From the IMG/VR virus record IMGVR_UViG_3300037189_009263, positions 1 to 34,034 of that record: a stretch of DNA of 34,034 nucleotides. One strand, given 5' to 3'. Below the pieces are notes generated by a model that was not told the DNA's origin, did not search any database, and saw nothing but the letters and a program-made list of their open reading frames with translations. Each line of letters begins with the position of its first letter. Positions within the stretch are counted from its first letter, which is position 1. This stretch comes from a virus. The position numbers and the translations under genes were made by a program. This document shows positions 24,518 to 31,033 of this stretch, one piece after another.

Positions 24518-25912
24518 TCACTCCACATAAAATTGATTTTTTTCCTTATCAACGTTAATAGTAATCGTCGCGCCTCTTTTAACGTCAGTATCTAAAATCA
24601 GTTCCGCAATTAAGATATCTATGTACTTGGAACGCACACTTCTCATGCCGCGAGCGTTTGAAACCGACGTAAAGCCCAATTCCACCATATGTTCAATGAC
24701 ATCGGCATCCCAATCAAGCTTAAATCCAAGTTTAGACAACTTATCTTCTGAATCATGAAGCTGAAGCTCAGCAATGGTGCGACAGTGGTCTTCGGTCAAG
24801 AAATTAAAGATAACTGTGGAATCTATTCTATTTATGAACTCTGGTTTGAAGAACTTACGCATCGCTTCTTTAGTGGCACGTTCTACTGCTTCGCGAGAAG
24901 GTACGTTTCTCGATTTGAAGTCAACATTGATGGAAGCGTTAAATCCGGCACCTTTGCCTTGAATCAATTCGGACACTTGGTCATTTCCAAGGTTCGATGT
25001 CATGATGATTATTGCATTACGGAAAGAAATCTCATTATTCTTGCCATCTGTCAAAACGCCCTCATCGAAAACTCTTAAGAACGTGTTCAGCACATCGGGA
25101 TGGGCTTTTTCTACTTCGTCCAACAGAACAACCGTATTGGGTTTGTCTTCTAGGCGAGAAAGCATTCCTCCTTCGTCATGAGCAACGTATCCTGGAGGAG
25201 AACCAAGTAGTTTTTGGTTTTCGTGCTTATGTTGGAACTCACCACAATCAATTCTCAGCATCTGGTACTCAGTGCCGAAAAGATAGGTATGGAGTTCTTG
25301 GGCTAAGAGGGTCTTTCCGACCCCTGAGGGACCCGCAAACAAAAAGACACCCAGTGGGCGCTTTTTATCGCTCAAGCCCGCCTGATGGAGTCTGAGTGCC
25401 CTTACAATCTCTTTTACCGCTTCTGATTGACCGATAACTCTTGATGAAAGGAAAGTCTCGATATTCTGAAACTTGGCACTGGGTATTTTAAAGGCTCTGG
25501 GCTTAACTTTCTTAGAAGGATGCTTAACAGAGGTTTCTGATTCATCTTCTTTGAAGAAGATGTCATCAATGTCTTTGTCCGACAAGCTACGCGTACGCAT
25601 TTCATAATCTGGCACTGCTGAATACGCAATGTTGACCCAAGAGGTCCCACTGAGCGCTGGGTTCAGCATCAGGCATCCGTTGTAAAGTGCTTTTAGGCAA
25701 TTGTTACCTTGTTCTTTGGACATCATGATGATAGACATCAAAACATCCGTACCGAGATTGAACACACATGTTTTAAGCACGTTTGCAGCGTATTCAATTG
25801 GACCCGTATTCTCATTATCAGAGAGAAACAGTTCTAATTCTTCTCCGTCCATGATTTTAAAGCGCACGTGAACTGCGAGTTCCGGGAAGAAGATACTCTG
25901 GTACTTGAACAT
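24518..25912 (-). CDS. ClpC/ClpB D2-like AAA+ ATPase with phage N-domain
   Basis: The 464-aa protein is one AAA+ ring subunit. Walker A is GPSGVGKT (194-201), the pore loop GYVA (241-244), Walker B VVLLDEVEKA (261-270), sensor 1 IIIMTSN, and the arginine finger lies in FKPEFINRID (R362). A D2 small domain follows. The first ~110 residues replace the usual Clp N and D1 domains and are not recognised. Between sensor 1 and the finger lies KGAGFNAS, at the place where ClpC-type unfoldases carry the ClpP-docking G-F loop. It may unfold proteins for the host ClpP or act as an assembly chaperone. ATG with AAGGTGG. Confidence 0.85.
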   Translation of the reverse strand: MFKYQSIFFPELAVHVRFKIMDGEELELFLSDNENTGPIEYAANVLKTCVFNLGTDVLMSIIMMSKEQGNNCLKALYNGCLMLNPALSGTSWVNIAYSAVPDYEMRTRSLSDKDIDDIFFKEDESETSVKHPSKKVKPRAFKIPSAKFQNIETFLSSRVIGQSEAVKEIVRALRLHQAGLSDKKRPLGVFLFAGPSGVGKTLLAQELHTYLFGTEYQMLRIDCGEFQHKHENQKLLGSPPGYVAHDEGGMLSRLEDKPNTVVLLDEVEKAHPDVLNTFLRVFDEGVLTDGKNNEISFRNAIIIMTSNLGNDQVSELIQGKGAGFNASINVDFKSRNVPSREAVERATKEAMRKFFKPEFINRIDSTVIFNFLTEDHCRTIAELQLHDSEDKLSKLGFKLDWDADVIEHMVELGFTSVSNARGMRSVRSKYIDILIAELILDTDVKRGATITINVDKEKNQFYVE

Positions 25913-25930
25913 ACAACCACCTTATATAGG

Positions 25931-25949
25931 TTACTACTTAACATAGTAA
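25931..25949. promoter_or_regulatory. Inverted repeat upstream of the ATPase gene
   Basis: TTACTA and TAGTAA flank a 7-nt spacer, 19 bp before the ATPase start. The symmetry and AT-rich surroundings suit a repressor site or a 5'-UTR hairpin. No clear -35/-10 pair for the minus strand was found here, so the ATPase may be read from the promoter of the 60-aa gene. Confidence 0.35.
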
Positions 25950-25992
25950 TGCTAAAAGACCATTACATTTTTGTTACAATGCTTAAAAACAT

Positions 25993-26022
25993 TTGACAAG
26001 CTTTTTAAACGCTTGATATACT
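25993..26022 (+). promoter_or_regulatory. Strong sigma70-type promoter, plus strand
   Basis: TTGACA (25993-25998), an 18-bp spacer and TATACT (26017-26022) make the best housekeeping-type promoter in the window. Transcription would start near 26029. The first plus-strand gene I support begins 340 bp further on, so the transcript has a long leader, antisense to the 60-aa minus-strand gene, or is a small RNA. Confidence 0.65.
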
Positions 26023-26135
26023 CGGAATAGAGAGAGAGCCACCATAAGGCTTACAGCTTGAGCCACGTTAGCGGCTACCCATAGTATGATTAAGTTTGTT
26101 AGCTTGTTTGATATTGAAGAAAAATATAAGATAAG

Positions 26136-26318
26136 TTAAAGAGACTGCGTAAATCCCAAATCCCAAGGTCGACACTGCTCAATTCTAGGTCCCGAAAATA
26201 CTGACTTACCTGTAATTTTCCAGAATCTGAAGAGATCAGATGGGCTATCGAAGCGTGTGTTGAGCAATTTGATTGCGTAACCAAGTTCTTCATCAGAAAA
26301 CTTTGGATTTCCCGCCAT
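26136..26318 (-). CDS. Hypothetical protein, 60 aa
   Basis: ATG 26318 is preceded by AAGGAAAG; a longer frame to 26384 has no better site and would cross the divergent promoter. The product begins MAGNPKFSDEELGYAIKLLN and ends RPWDLGFTQSL. The SDEELGYAIKLLN helix looks like the start of a small helix-turn-helix or winged fold, but this is a guess. It is the first gene of the minus-strand arm and lies opposite the long leader made by the plus-strand promoter at 25993, so antisense regulation is possible. Confidence 0.5.
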   Translation of the reverse strand: MAGNPKFSDEELGYAIKLLNTRFDSPSDLFRFWKITGKSVFSGPRIEQCRPWDLGFTQSL

Positions 26319-26335
26319 ATTTCTTTCCTTTCCAC

Positions 26336-26364
26336 TTGCAAAATGTTTCTGTATACTGTATATT
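26336..26364 (+). promoter_or_regulatory. Promoter for the recombination genes
   Basis: TTGCAA (26336-26341), a 17-bp spacer and TATATT (26359-26364). The expected start of transcription, about 7 bp downstream, falls on the ATG of the 61-aa gene at 26372. A TATAAT for the opposite strand (26367-26362) overlaps it, so this may be a divergent promoter pair. Confidence 0.55.
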
Positions 26365-26371
26365 ATACAAT

Positions 26372-26557
26372 ATGACGACTTCAACTAAGAAAGCACCCTC
26401 TCGTCTACAGAAGTTAGTACTTTTGGAGCGCGAAATTTATCAGAGACAACTTGGTGAACGAGATTTTGAGTACAGAGACCATCTAGAATCCCTCCGGTTG
26501 CGTGTGGAAGCTGAAATAAAGCTTGAGCAAGTAAGATTTGCGACACACCAAGACTGA
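26372..26557 (+). CDS. Small charged helical protein, 61 aa, possibly leaderless
   Basis: ATG 26372 begins MTTSTKKAPSRLQKLVLLER; the product is basic at the start, then one long amphipathic helix rich in Arg, Glu and Leu. The frame is open upstream to 26273, but that part is unlike a phage protein and crosses the promoter. There is no Shine-Dalgarno sequence before this ATG, and the promoter places the transcript start on it, so a leaderless mRNA fits. It stands 15 bp before recA in the same direction. Possible accessory or DNA-binding role; not recognised. Confidence 0.6.
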   Translation: MTTSTKKAPSRLQKLVLLEREIYQRQLGERDFEYRDHLESLRLRVEAEIKLEQVRFATHQD

Positions 26558-26572
26558 ATCGGAGAAAATATA

Positions 26573-27577
26573 ATGGCGATAGATGAAGCAGGGGCTCAAA
26601 AAGCTCTTGAACTTGCTTTGGCAAAGTTAGAAAAGCAATATGGAAAGAATACAGTCTTCTATGGAGACATGTTCCCCGAGCAAGTGCCAGTGATTCCAAC
26701 TGGAAATCTTAAGTTAGACCTTGCTTTGGGTGTGGGTGGCCTACCAAAAGGTCGCATCATAGAAATCTTTGGTGCAGAAGGACTTGGGAAGTCACTTTTG
26801 GCATTGTCCACAGCTGCTAACTGTCAGCGTGAAGGTGGTAAGGTTGCGTTCTTGGATGTTGAATGTGACCTGGACCCCGATTGGTGCCGCACATTAGGTG
26901 TCGATGTTGATAAGATGATGATTGCACAACCCGAAACTGGTGAAGAGACTCTTGAAATAGCAGAGACATTAGTAAAAACTGGTGCAGTAGATCTCATCAT
27001 CATCGATTCCGTTGCCGCGATGTCACCAAAGGCCGAAGTAGAAGGCTCCATGGAAGACAACCACATCGGCTTACAGGCCCGTATGATGGCACAGGGGCTT
27101 CGCAAACTGCGTCAGCCAGTAGCAGAGACCGGAACATGCTTTGTGTTCTTAAATCAGATCAGAGACAAGATCGGTTTCATGCAACAAGGTACTACTTCCC
27201 CCGGTGGTAGAGCACTCAAGTTCGCCGCATCAGTCAGAATTGAACTGAAGAGAATGGGTGACGTGAAAGATGCTTCTACTGGGGAGTCCAGAGGTACCAA
27301 TGTCAAGGCCATGATCATCAAGAACAAGGTTGCAAGACCTATGGTTTCAGTTGAATATCAGGTACTACATGGATTAGGTATCAACAACTATGGTTCATTG
27401 CTGGAACTTGGCGAAAGATTTGGTCTGATCTCCAAACGTGGTGCGTATTACTACAAAGCCGCCGAAGACAAAGCCTTTGCTCAAGGTGAAATCAAAGCCA
27501 TGGCGTTCCTCAAAGAAAATCCTGAGTTGACCGAGATGTTGGAACTGGAAATAAAGAAAGCCTACAATGACAAATAA
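26573..27577 (+). CDS. recA: RecA recombinase
   Basis: The 334-aa product is a bacterial-type RecA. Walker A is GAEGLGKS (67-74), the catalytic region FLDVECDLDPDW, and Walker B LIIIDSVAAMSP. L1 lies in EVEGSMEDNHIGLQARMMAQ and L2 around GFMQQGTTSPGGRALKFAAS. Relative to cellular RecA the N-terminal helix is short and the acidic C-terminal tail is nearly absent, as in other phage RecA proteins. It should carry out strand exchange for recombination-dependent replication and repair, and could interfere with or trigger host SOS. ATG with GGAGA at 8 nt. The next gene starts inside its last 11 bp. Confidence 0.95.
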   Translation: MAIDEAGAQKALELALAKLEKQYGKNTVFYGDMFPEQVPVIPTGNLKLDLALGVGGLPKGRIIEIFGAEGLGKSLLALSTAANCQREGGKVAFLDVECDLDPDWCRTLGVDVDKMMIAQPETGEETLEIAETLVKTGAVDLIIIDSVAAMSPKAEVEGSMEDNHIGLQARMMAQGLRKLRQPVAETGTCFVFLNQIRDKIGFMQQGTTSPGGRALKFAASVRIELKRMGDVKDASTGESRGTNVKAMIIKNKVARPMVSVEYQVLHGLGINNYGSLLELGERFGLISKRGAYYYKAAEDKAFAQGEIKAMAFLKENPELTEMLELEIKKAYNDK

Positions 27578-27737
27578 TACGTACGAAACGAATTGTCCCA
27601 AGTGCGACTCTTGGAACGTAAGATTCGTTGGAACATCGGGCAAAGAAATTCCAAATGGATATGGTGCTCTAGAACAAAGAGTATATGTCCACTATGAATG
27701 TAGAGATTGTCCAACCGATTGGAAAGAAGACCTATAG
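27567..27737 (+). CDS. Zinc-ribbon protein, 56 aa
   Basis: ATG 27567 lies inside the end of recA and the frame ends TAG at 27735-27737. The product starts MTNNTYETNCPKCDSWNVRF and ends with CRDCPTDWKEDL. CPKC and CRDC, about 38 residues apart, form a standard zinc ribbon. Tight overlap with recA suggests a co-translated partner, but phage zinc ribbons have many roles. Not a shadow: it is in the operon direction and fills the gap before the deformylase. Confidence 0.65.
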   Translation: MTNNTYETNCPKCDSWNVRFVGTSGKEIPNGYGALEQRVYVHYECRDCPTDWKEDL

Positions 27738-27753
27738 CCTTGAGGGGGTAGTC

Positions 27754-28215
27754 ATGAAATTGATTCATTATCCGAATCGTGGATTGACTACCCCTTGTGA
27801 GCCTGTGGAGACTTTCGACCGCTCGCTCCATAAAGAAATTCAAAAACTGAACTATGCTCTAGATCAATTTCAATTGAGTTCACTATCAATGAATCAAATC
27901 GGCGGAGTAGAAGCCATTTTTTCAATATTATTACCCGATAAGACCAAGAAAGTCCTGGTCAACCCACATATCGTGGAACAATCAATGCCAAAGACAATGC
28001 CAGAAATCTGCGGTTCATTCATTGGTTGTATTTTTCAAGATATTTTAAGACCATCCAAGCTTACTATAGAGTTCATAGACTTTCCAAAATATGATCTGGT
28101 GCGCGAAACCTTTCGAGGTCCTCAAGCCCGTTTGATTGCCCACGAAATGGATCATATCAACGGTGAACTCACGGATGGATATGTACAACAATGGAGAAAT
28201 CGTTTCTTGAAGTAA
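27754..28215 (+). CDS. def: Divergent peptide deformylase
   Basis: The 153-aa product starts at ATG 27754, with GAGGGGG 6 nt upstream. It keeps the three metal-site motifs of peptide deformylase, which removes the formyl group from new proteins. Motif I is LSSLSMNQIG (Q48; usual form GxGLAAPQ), motif II PEICGSFIG (C86; usual form EGCLS), motif III HEMDHINGEL (H130, E131, H134). All metal ligands and the catalytic Glu are present, but motifs I and II depart from the consensus. Phage deformylases are best known from marine cyanophages. It may speed processing of phage proteins during infection. Ends 25 bp inside the next gene. Confidence 0.85.
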   Translation: MKLIHYPNRGLTTPCEPVETFDRSLHKEIQKLNYALDQFQLSSLSMNQIGGVEAIFSILLPDKTKKVLVNPHIVEQSMPKTMPEICGSFIGCIFQDILRPSKLTIEFIDFPKYDLVRETFRGPQARLIAHEMDHINGELTDGYVQQWRNRFLK

Positions 28216-28427
28216 TCGGTGTCAAGCCAATCCTACAAGATGACTTCGTGCCAAATGGTCTACCACATCTGGTGATCTGTAAATCCTCTGACGGTAAACA
28301 ACTGTCTCCGGTCTACTTAAATGGTGACCAATGGGACTTGTGTTACTGGATCTGGAGACTATCTGGAACACATGAGGATATGAACGGAACATTAGCTGAG
28401 ATCCTGGAAGAACTATTGTCAAAATGA
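28191..28427 (+). CDS. Hypothetical protein, 78 aa
   Basis: Begins MEKSFLEVIGVKPILQDDFV inside the last 25 bp of the deformylase gene. The middle, CKSSDGKQLSPVYLNGDQWD, looks like a small beta unit, followed by a helix with TLAEILEELLSK. No family recognised. Stop TGA overlaps the ATG of the next gene (ATGA). Composition matches recA and def, not the GC-rich module that follows. Confidence 0.6.
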   Translation: MEKSFLEVIGVKPILQDDFVPNGLPHLVICKSSDGKQLSPVYLNGDQWDLCYWIWRLSGTHEDMNGTLAEILEELLSK

Positions 28428-28579
28428 CAGAAGATTTTTGTTGGTTTTGTGATGGAGACGGCCGTTATTCAATCTTACACGTTGAAACCGATGACCAAGG
28501 TCATATAATAGCCACATGGAATGTACAAGAAGAGTGTGTGATCTGTAACGGACATGGAGTGATCGATACCGAATCTTAA
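28424..28579 (+). CDS. DnaJ-type Cys-pair mini protein, 51 aa
   Basis: ATG 28424 overlaps the previous TGA; the frame ends TAA 28577-28579. The product starts MTEDFCWFCDGDGRYSIL and has two C-x2-C-x-G-x-G units, CWFCDGDG and CVICNGHG, as in the zinc domain of DnaJ. Two such repeats can bind one zinc. A chaperone-adaptor or nucleic-acid role is possible. It is the last gene before the terminator. Confidence 0.65.
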   Translation: MTEDFCWFCDGDGRYSILHVETDDQGHIIATWNVQEECVICNGHGVIDTES

Positions 28580-28642
28580 CAACTGTAAGTATTTGTGAAA
28601 AAATGAGTGCGTAACTGCATTCTATCCTACCTATGTAGCGCT

Positions 28643-28678
28643 AAAGGGCCTCTCGGCATTGAGGGGTCCTTTTTTTTT
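28643..28678 (+). terminator. Strong intrinsic terminator after the recA operon
   Basis: A 12-bp stem with two G-U pairs (AAAGGGCCTCTC with GAGGGGTCCTTT), a 6-nt loop GGCATT and a run of nine T. This closes the recA-def transcript and insulates the GC-rich module downstream. Confidence 0.9.
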
Positions 28679-28793
28679 GTTGCCCCGATTTCCTATATGG
28701 ACTGAAAATATACCAGAAAAAATTTGAAAGGTATATGAACATATAAAAAACTCTTATATAAGGAAAATATGGGAAAAATTTGGTGAGTATCAG

Positions 28794-28854
28794 AGTGGAT
28801 ATATCCAACTTTAGATCTCGTTTAACGAGGCCCCGGGGGGATACCCCATCCACT
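28794..28854 (+). ncRNA. Candidate multi-stem RNA element
   Basis: AGTGGAT (28794-28800) pairs with ATCCACT (28848-28854) and encloses two hairpins: CTCG-TTTAA-CGAG (28817-28829) and GGGG-ATA-CCCC (28837-28847), the second stacked directly on the outer stem. The pattern suits a structured leader RNA or a protein/terminase recognition site at a module edge. Confidence 0.4.
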
Positions 28855-28889
28855 TAAGTCTATGTACAATCCTTGTATATAGCACATGT

Positions 28890-28907
28890 ATGTCTATAGG
28901 AGGACAT
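28890..28907 (+). promoter_or_regulatory. Loop-displayed RBS of the 79-aa gene
   Basis: Stem ATGTC/GACAT (5 bp) with loop TATAGGAG carrying the Shine-Dalgarno core, two bases before ATG 28909. First of the series of such hairpins in the right module. Confidence 0.6.
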
Positions 28908-28908
28908 C

Positions 28909-29148
28909 ATGAACATCTATGACTACATCAATGTCATCATGATCATTGCACTGCTGTGTGTGATCATTCCCATGCTGTGTGTACTCACGTATGCATGTGT
29001 GTATCCCATGATCATGAGCGTGCGTAAGGCTGATGCCCTGCGTACACGTACTCATGGTGTTGTTGTGCGTACCCCTGCATACAACGCTCAGTGTGAGGCC
29101 CTTGTGCTCATGCTCATGAGTGAGGATGACATCTCCATGTGTGCGTAG
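28909..29148 (+). CDS. Single-TM small protein, 79 aa
   Basis: The N-terminal 38 residues are strongly hydrophobic (VIMIIALLCVIIPMLCVLTY), giving one long or two short membrane segments. The remaining ~40 residues are soluble, with RKADALRTRTHG at the membrane exit and an acidic end (MSEDDISMCA), so the tail is likely cytoplasmic. No signal-peptidase site is evident. It opens the GC-rich module and has a GGAGG site in a hairpin loop. Codon use is C/G-ended with CGT, unlike the genes before the terminator. Possible superinfection or host-membrane function; not recognised. Confidence 0.65.
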   Translation: MNIYDYINVIMIIALLCVIIPMLCVLTYACVYPMIMSVRKADALRTRTHGVVVRTPAYNAQCEALVLMLMSEDDISMCA

Positions 29149-29317
29149 TAGTACCCATGTATACACATGCCTATATGTATAGGTAGTGTGTATGTATGCA
29201 CTGAGGGTACACCCCATGTATGTATGCGTAGTAGTACGTGTATGTATGTGTGGTGTGCCCAATTGTGTATATATGCACCCATGCATAGTACACATGTCCA
29301 ATAGGAGGGACATACCC
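29149..29317 (+). promoter_or_regulatory. Structured TG/TA-rich leader
   Basis: The 169-bp gap is unusually rich in TGTATG, with CCTATATGTATAGG (29170-29183, a 6-bp hairpin) and two copies of TGCGTAGTAGTAC (29142-29154, whose start lies in the previous gene, and 29225-29237). It ends in the loop-displayed RBS. No clear promoter pair was found. Likely a leader RNA. Confidence 0.45.
29294..29313 (+). promoter_or_regulatory. Loop-displayed RBS of the 176-aa gene
   Basis: Stem ATGTCC/GGACAT (6 bp), loop AATAGGAG, ending 4 nt before ATG 29318. Same plan as the first hairpin, with a longer stem. Confidence 0.6.
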
Positions 29318-29848
29318 ATGTACACCATCACCATCCTCATGTACCTCACCCTCATCACCATGGTGGGGGCCTACCACATGCAGAAGGCTGCCTTCCGCTA
29401 CCTCACCCGGTACGTGGAGAAGAACAGCACCCCTGCCCCCATCGGCTACTACCTCGGCATGCCCGTCTACGCCATGGAGGCAGGTATGGGTGGCCTGGAC
29501 CTGGATGACCACTTCATCCCCGACTTCCTGCGTCATGGTCTGATCCAGGCAGAAGCCGATGTACTGGACGTGCTGGACGACGAGTACTACGCCCAGCAGC
29601 TCACCGACTCCATCAACACCTACGAGGCAGAGATGGACATGGAGTGGGAAGACGAGATCATGGGCTACACCCTGTCCGACATCGTGGAGTTCATGGTGCT
29701 GGACAGCGATGATGATCCCTACGAGGACCTGCCCTTCACCGCTTCCATGCGTCGTTCGGCCAAGGTCGGCAAGTCGGGCATCAACTACGCCCTGAACTGT
29801 GGTGCTGAGCGCTCGATCCACAACGCGGGTGACAAGGTCCGCAAGTAA
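29318..29848 (+). CDS. Membrane-anchored acidic protein, 176 aa
   Basis: ATG 29318 is set by AGGAGGG in a hairpin loop; the open frame reaches 29186, but that part is the structured leader. Residues 1-18 form an N-terminal TM helix (MYTITILMYLTLITMVGAYH). The soluble part is acidic, with MEAGMGGLDLDDHFIPDFLR at ~55-75 and an Asp/Glu-rich stretch (AEMDMEWEDEIMGYTLSDIV). The GG-x-DLDDHF string recurs in the polymerase-like protein downstream. C-terminus is basic (NAGDKVRK). No family recognised. Strong C/G-ended codon bias suggests high expression. Confidence 0.6.
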   Translation: MYTITILMYLTLITMVGAYHMQKAAFRYLTRYVEKNSTPAPIGYYLGMPVYAMEAGMGGLDLDDHFIPDFLRHGLIQAEADVLDVLDDEYYAQQLTDSINTYEAEMDMEWEDEIMGYTLSDIVEFMVLDSDDDPYEDLPFTASMRRSAKVGKSGINYALNCGAERSIHNAGDKVRK

Positions 29849-29855
29849 GAGGTTA

Positions 29856-29903
29856 GCCCTACCCTGGTGGGTAACTGTATGGGTTCGATTCCCATATAGG
29901 GCG
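29856..29903 (+). ncRNA. tRNA-like minihelix without anticodon arm
   Basis: A textbook T-arm (ATGGG-TTCGATT-CCCAT, 29879-29895) is followed by an acceptor strand (TAGGGC, 29897-29902) that pairs with GCCCTA at 29856-29861. Between them lie only ~16 nt, able to form a small D-arm-like hairpin (CCC-TGGT-GGG). There is no anticodon arm and no encoded CCA, so it cannot be a working tRNA. It may be an RNase P/Z processing signal between two genes, or a tRNA remnant. Confidence 0.5.
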
Positions 29904-29932
29904 CTACGTAGTATACATCCCGTATACACGTA

Positions 29933-29947
29933 TGTCCAAGGAGGACA
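29933..29947 (+). promoter_or_regulatory. Loop-displayed RBS of the Cys-rich protein
   Basis: TGTCC-AAGGA-GGACA: 5-bp stem, 5-nt loop, five bases before ATG 29953. An upstream in-frame ATG at 29932 lies in the 5' strand of the hairpin and has no site of its own. Confidence 0.6.
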
Positions 29948-29952
29948 ACATC

Positions 29953-30969
29953 ATGAAGTGTTTCGCAATCACCGCCGAAGGTACCCACTGCAGCCGTGAG
30001 GTTGTGTCGGGCAAGACCATCGCACTAGACGGACGAATCGCCCGCCTGTGCAACCAGCACTACAAGACCGTGTCCAACATCGCCCAGGTGTGGACCACCG
30101 AACCCATGTACATCAGCAACGTCCAGGAGGACAACACCATGACCATGAACGAAGAGTTCGACTTCCACGCCGCTCGTGAGTGCAGCAGCGTCTACCGCAA
30201 CATGTGCCCCAACAAGCCCATGACCATCATCCACGAGTACTCCGAGGGCTACGAGCTGTCCTCCGGTGTCTGCTTGGAGTGCGCCATGATCGCCCGCAAG
30301 ACCATCATCAACAACTCCCAGGAGGAGATCATCAACAAGGACTTCGATGACAAGAACAGCTTCGACTCGGCCGTCGCCAAGTTGGAGGGTCAGCCCTACA
30401 CCATCTACAACGGGGGTTACCAGGGTATGTTCCTCTTGGAGAGCTGTGGTCACCCCGAGTGCCAGCAGGAGTACCAGGAGGCCCTGTGGGACAACATCGG
30501 CTGCATCTGCTGCGGCGAAGACAACTGCCAGCACTACTACACCCTGCTCTGCCTCAACCACACGTCCAAGGAGGACACCATGAACATCAACACCATCATC
30601 ACCAGCAACGAGGTCAAGGAGAACAACCTGCCCTCGTCCACCGTCACGGGTTCGTCGGACCGCGGTGACAAGTGGATCAAGTGCGTCAAGTGCTCGAAGG
30701 AGATCGGGTCGAACTGGTACCACGCCAACGTCGCTGATGTGCGTACCTGCATGGGTGCTGCTCCTGCGCCCGTCAAGCGTGTCTACAAGACCGACGTGCT
30801 CACCGGTGAGACCGTGCTGACCAACAGCGATCTCCGCTTCTTCTACGACTCCTCCAAGGTCGTGGTCTTCGCCAAGGCCAAGGAACTGCGTGAGGCTGGT
30901 GTCCACGTGTTCAAGGTCGCCAAGGCCACCAAGGGCAACCAGGACTGGTACGTCGAGTACAAGATCTGA
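29953..30969 (+). CDS. Three-segment Cys-rich protein with internal starts
   Basis: A 338-aa frame made of three zinc-binding-like segments. Segment 1 (29953-30138) starts MKCFAITAEGTHCSR and has RLCNQHYK, like the short C-A-x-T-x-x-G-x-x-C ... C-x2-H fingers. Segment 2 (30139-30579) has many Cys (VCLECAM, ESCGHPECQQ, CICCGEDNCQH). Segment 3 (30580-30969) has WIKCVKCSKEIG with a later His and Cys. The ends of segments 1 and 2 (SNVQEDNT, HTSKEDT) are literally translated ribosome-binding leaders, each followed by an in-frame ATG. It therefore looks like three former genes joined by loss of stop codons, possibly still made as nested products. Function unknown. Confidence 0.7.
   Translation: MKCFAITAEGTHCSREVVSGKTIALDGRIARLCNQHYKTVSNIAQVWTTEPMYISNVQEDNTMTMNEEFDFHAARECSSVYRNMCPNKPMTIIHEYSEGYELSSGVCLECAMIARKTIINNSQEEIINKDFDDKNSFDSAVAKLEGQPYTIYNGGYQGMFLLESCGHPECQQEYQEALWDNIGCICCGEDNCQHYYTLLCLNHTSKEDTMNINTIITSNEVKENNLPSSTVTGSSDRGDKWIKCVKCSKEIGSNWYHANVADVRTCMGAAPAPVKRVYKTDVLTGETVLTNSDLRFFYDSSKVVVFAKAKELREAGVHVFKVAKATKGNQDWYVEYKI
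30121..30132 (+). promoter_or_regulatory. Internal loop-displayed RBS (segment 2)
   Basis: GTCC-AGGA-GGAC, 4-bp stem, followed after 6 nt by in-frame ATG 30139. Sits inside the open frame of the Cys-rich protein. Confidence 0.5.
30564..30576 (+). promoter_or_regulatory. Internal loop-displayed RBS (segment 3)
   Basis: GTCC-AAGGA-GGAC, 4-bp stem, 3 nt before in-frame ATG 30580. Nearly identical to the hairpin that starts segment 1. Confidence 0.5.
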
Positions 30970-31033
30970 GCTGCTCTGCTCCAGATGACGTAACCGTTGC
31001 GTCGTTAAATAAGCACGGTACAACCCCAGCGTC

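Larger units (their letters stand above)
28580..28908 (+). other. Noncoding junction between the two plus-strand modules
   Basis: No gene is seen. The stretch contains the terminator (28643-28678), an AT-rich run with several TATA-like boxes (28700-28790), a multi-stem element (28794-28854), a hairpin at 28862-28880 (8 bp, loop TCC) and the first loop-displayed ribosome-binding site. A weak promoter is possible: TTAAGT (28854-28859), 16 bp, TATATA (28876-28881). Base composition changes from AT-rich to GC-rich across it. Confidence 0.6.

Noticed and set aside
29856-29903. Complete tRNA
   Set aside because: Only about 48 nt, with no anticodon arm; kept as a tRNA-like minihelix.
29171-29929. 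252-aa minus-strand frame
   Set aside because: Same antisense effect over the 176-aa gene; it would also run through the tRNA-like element and the leader.
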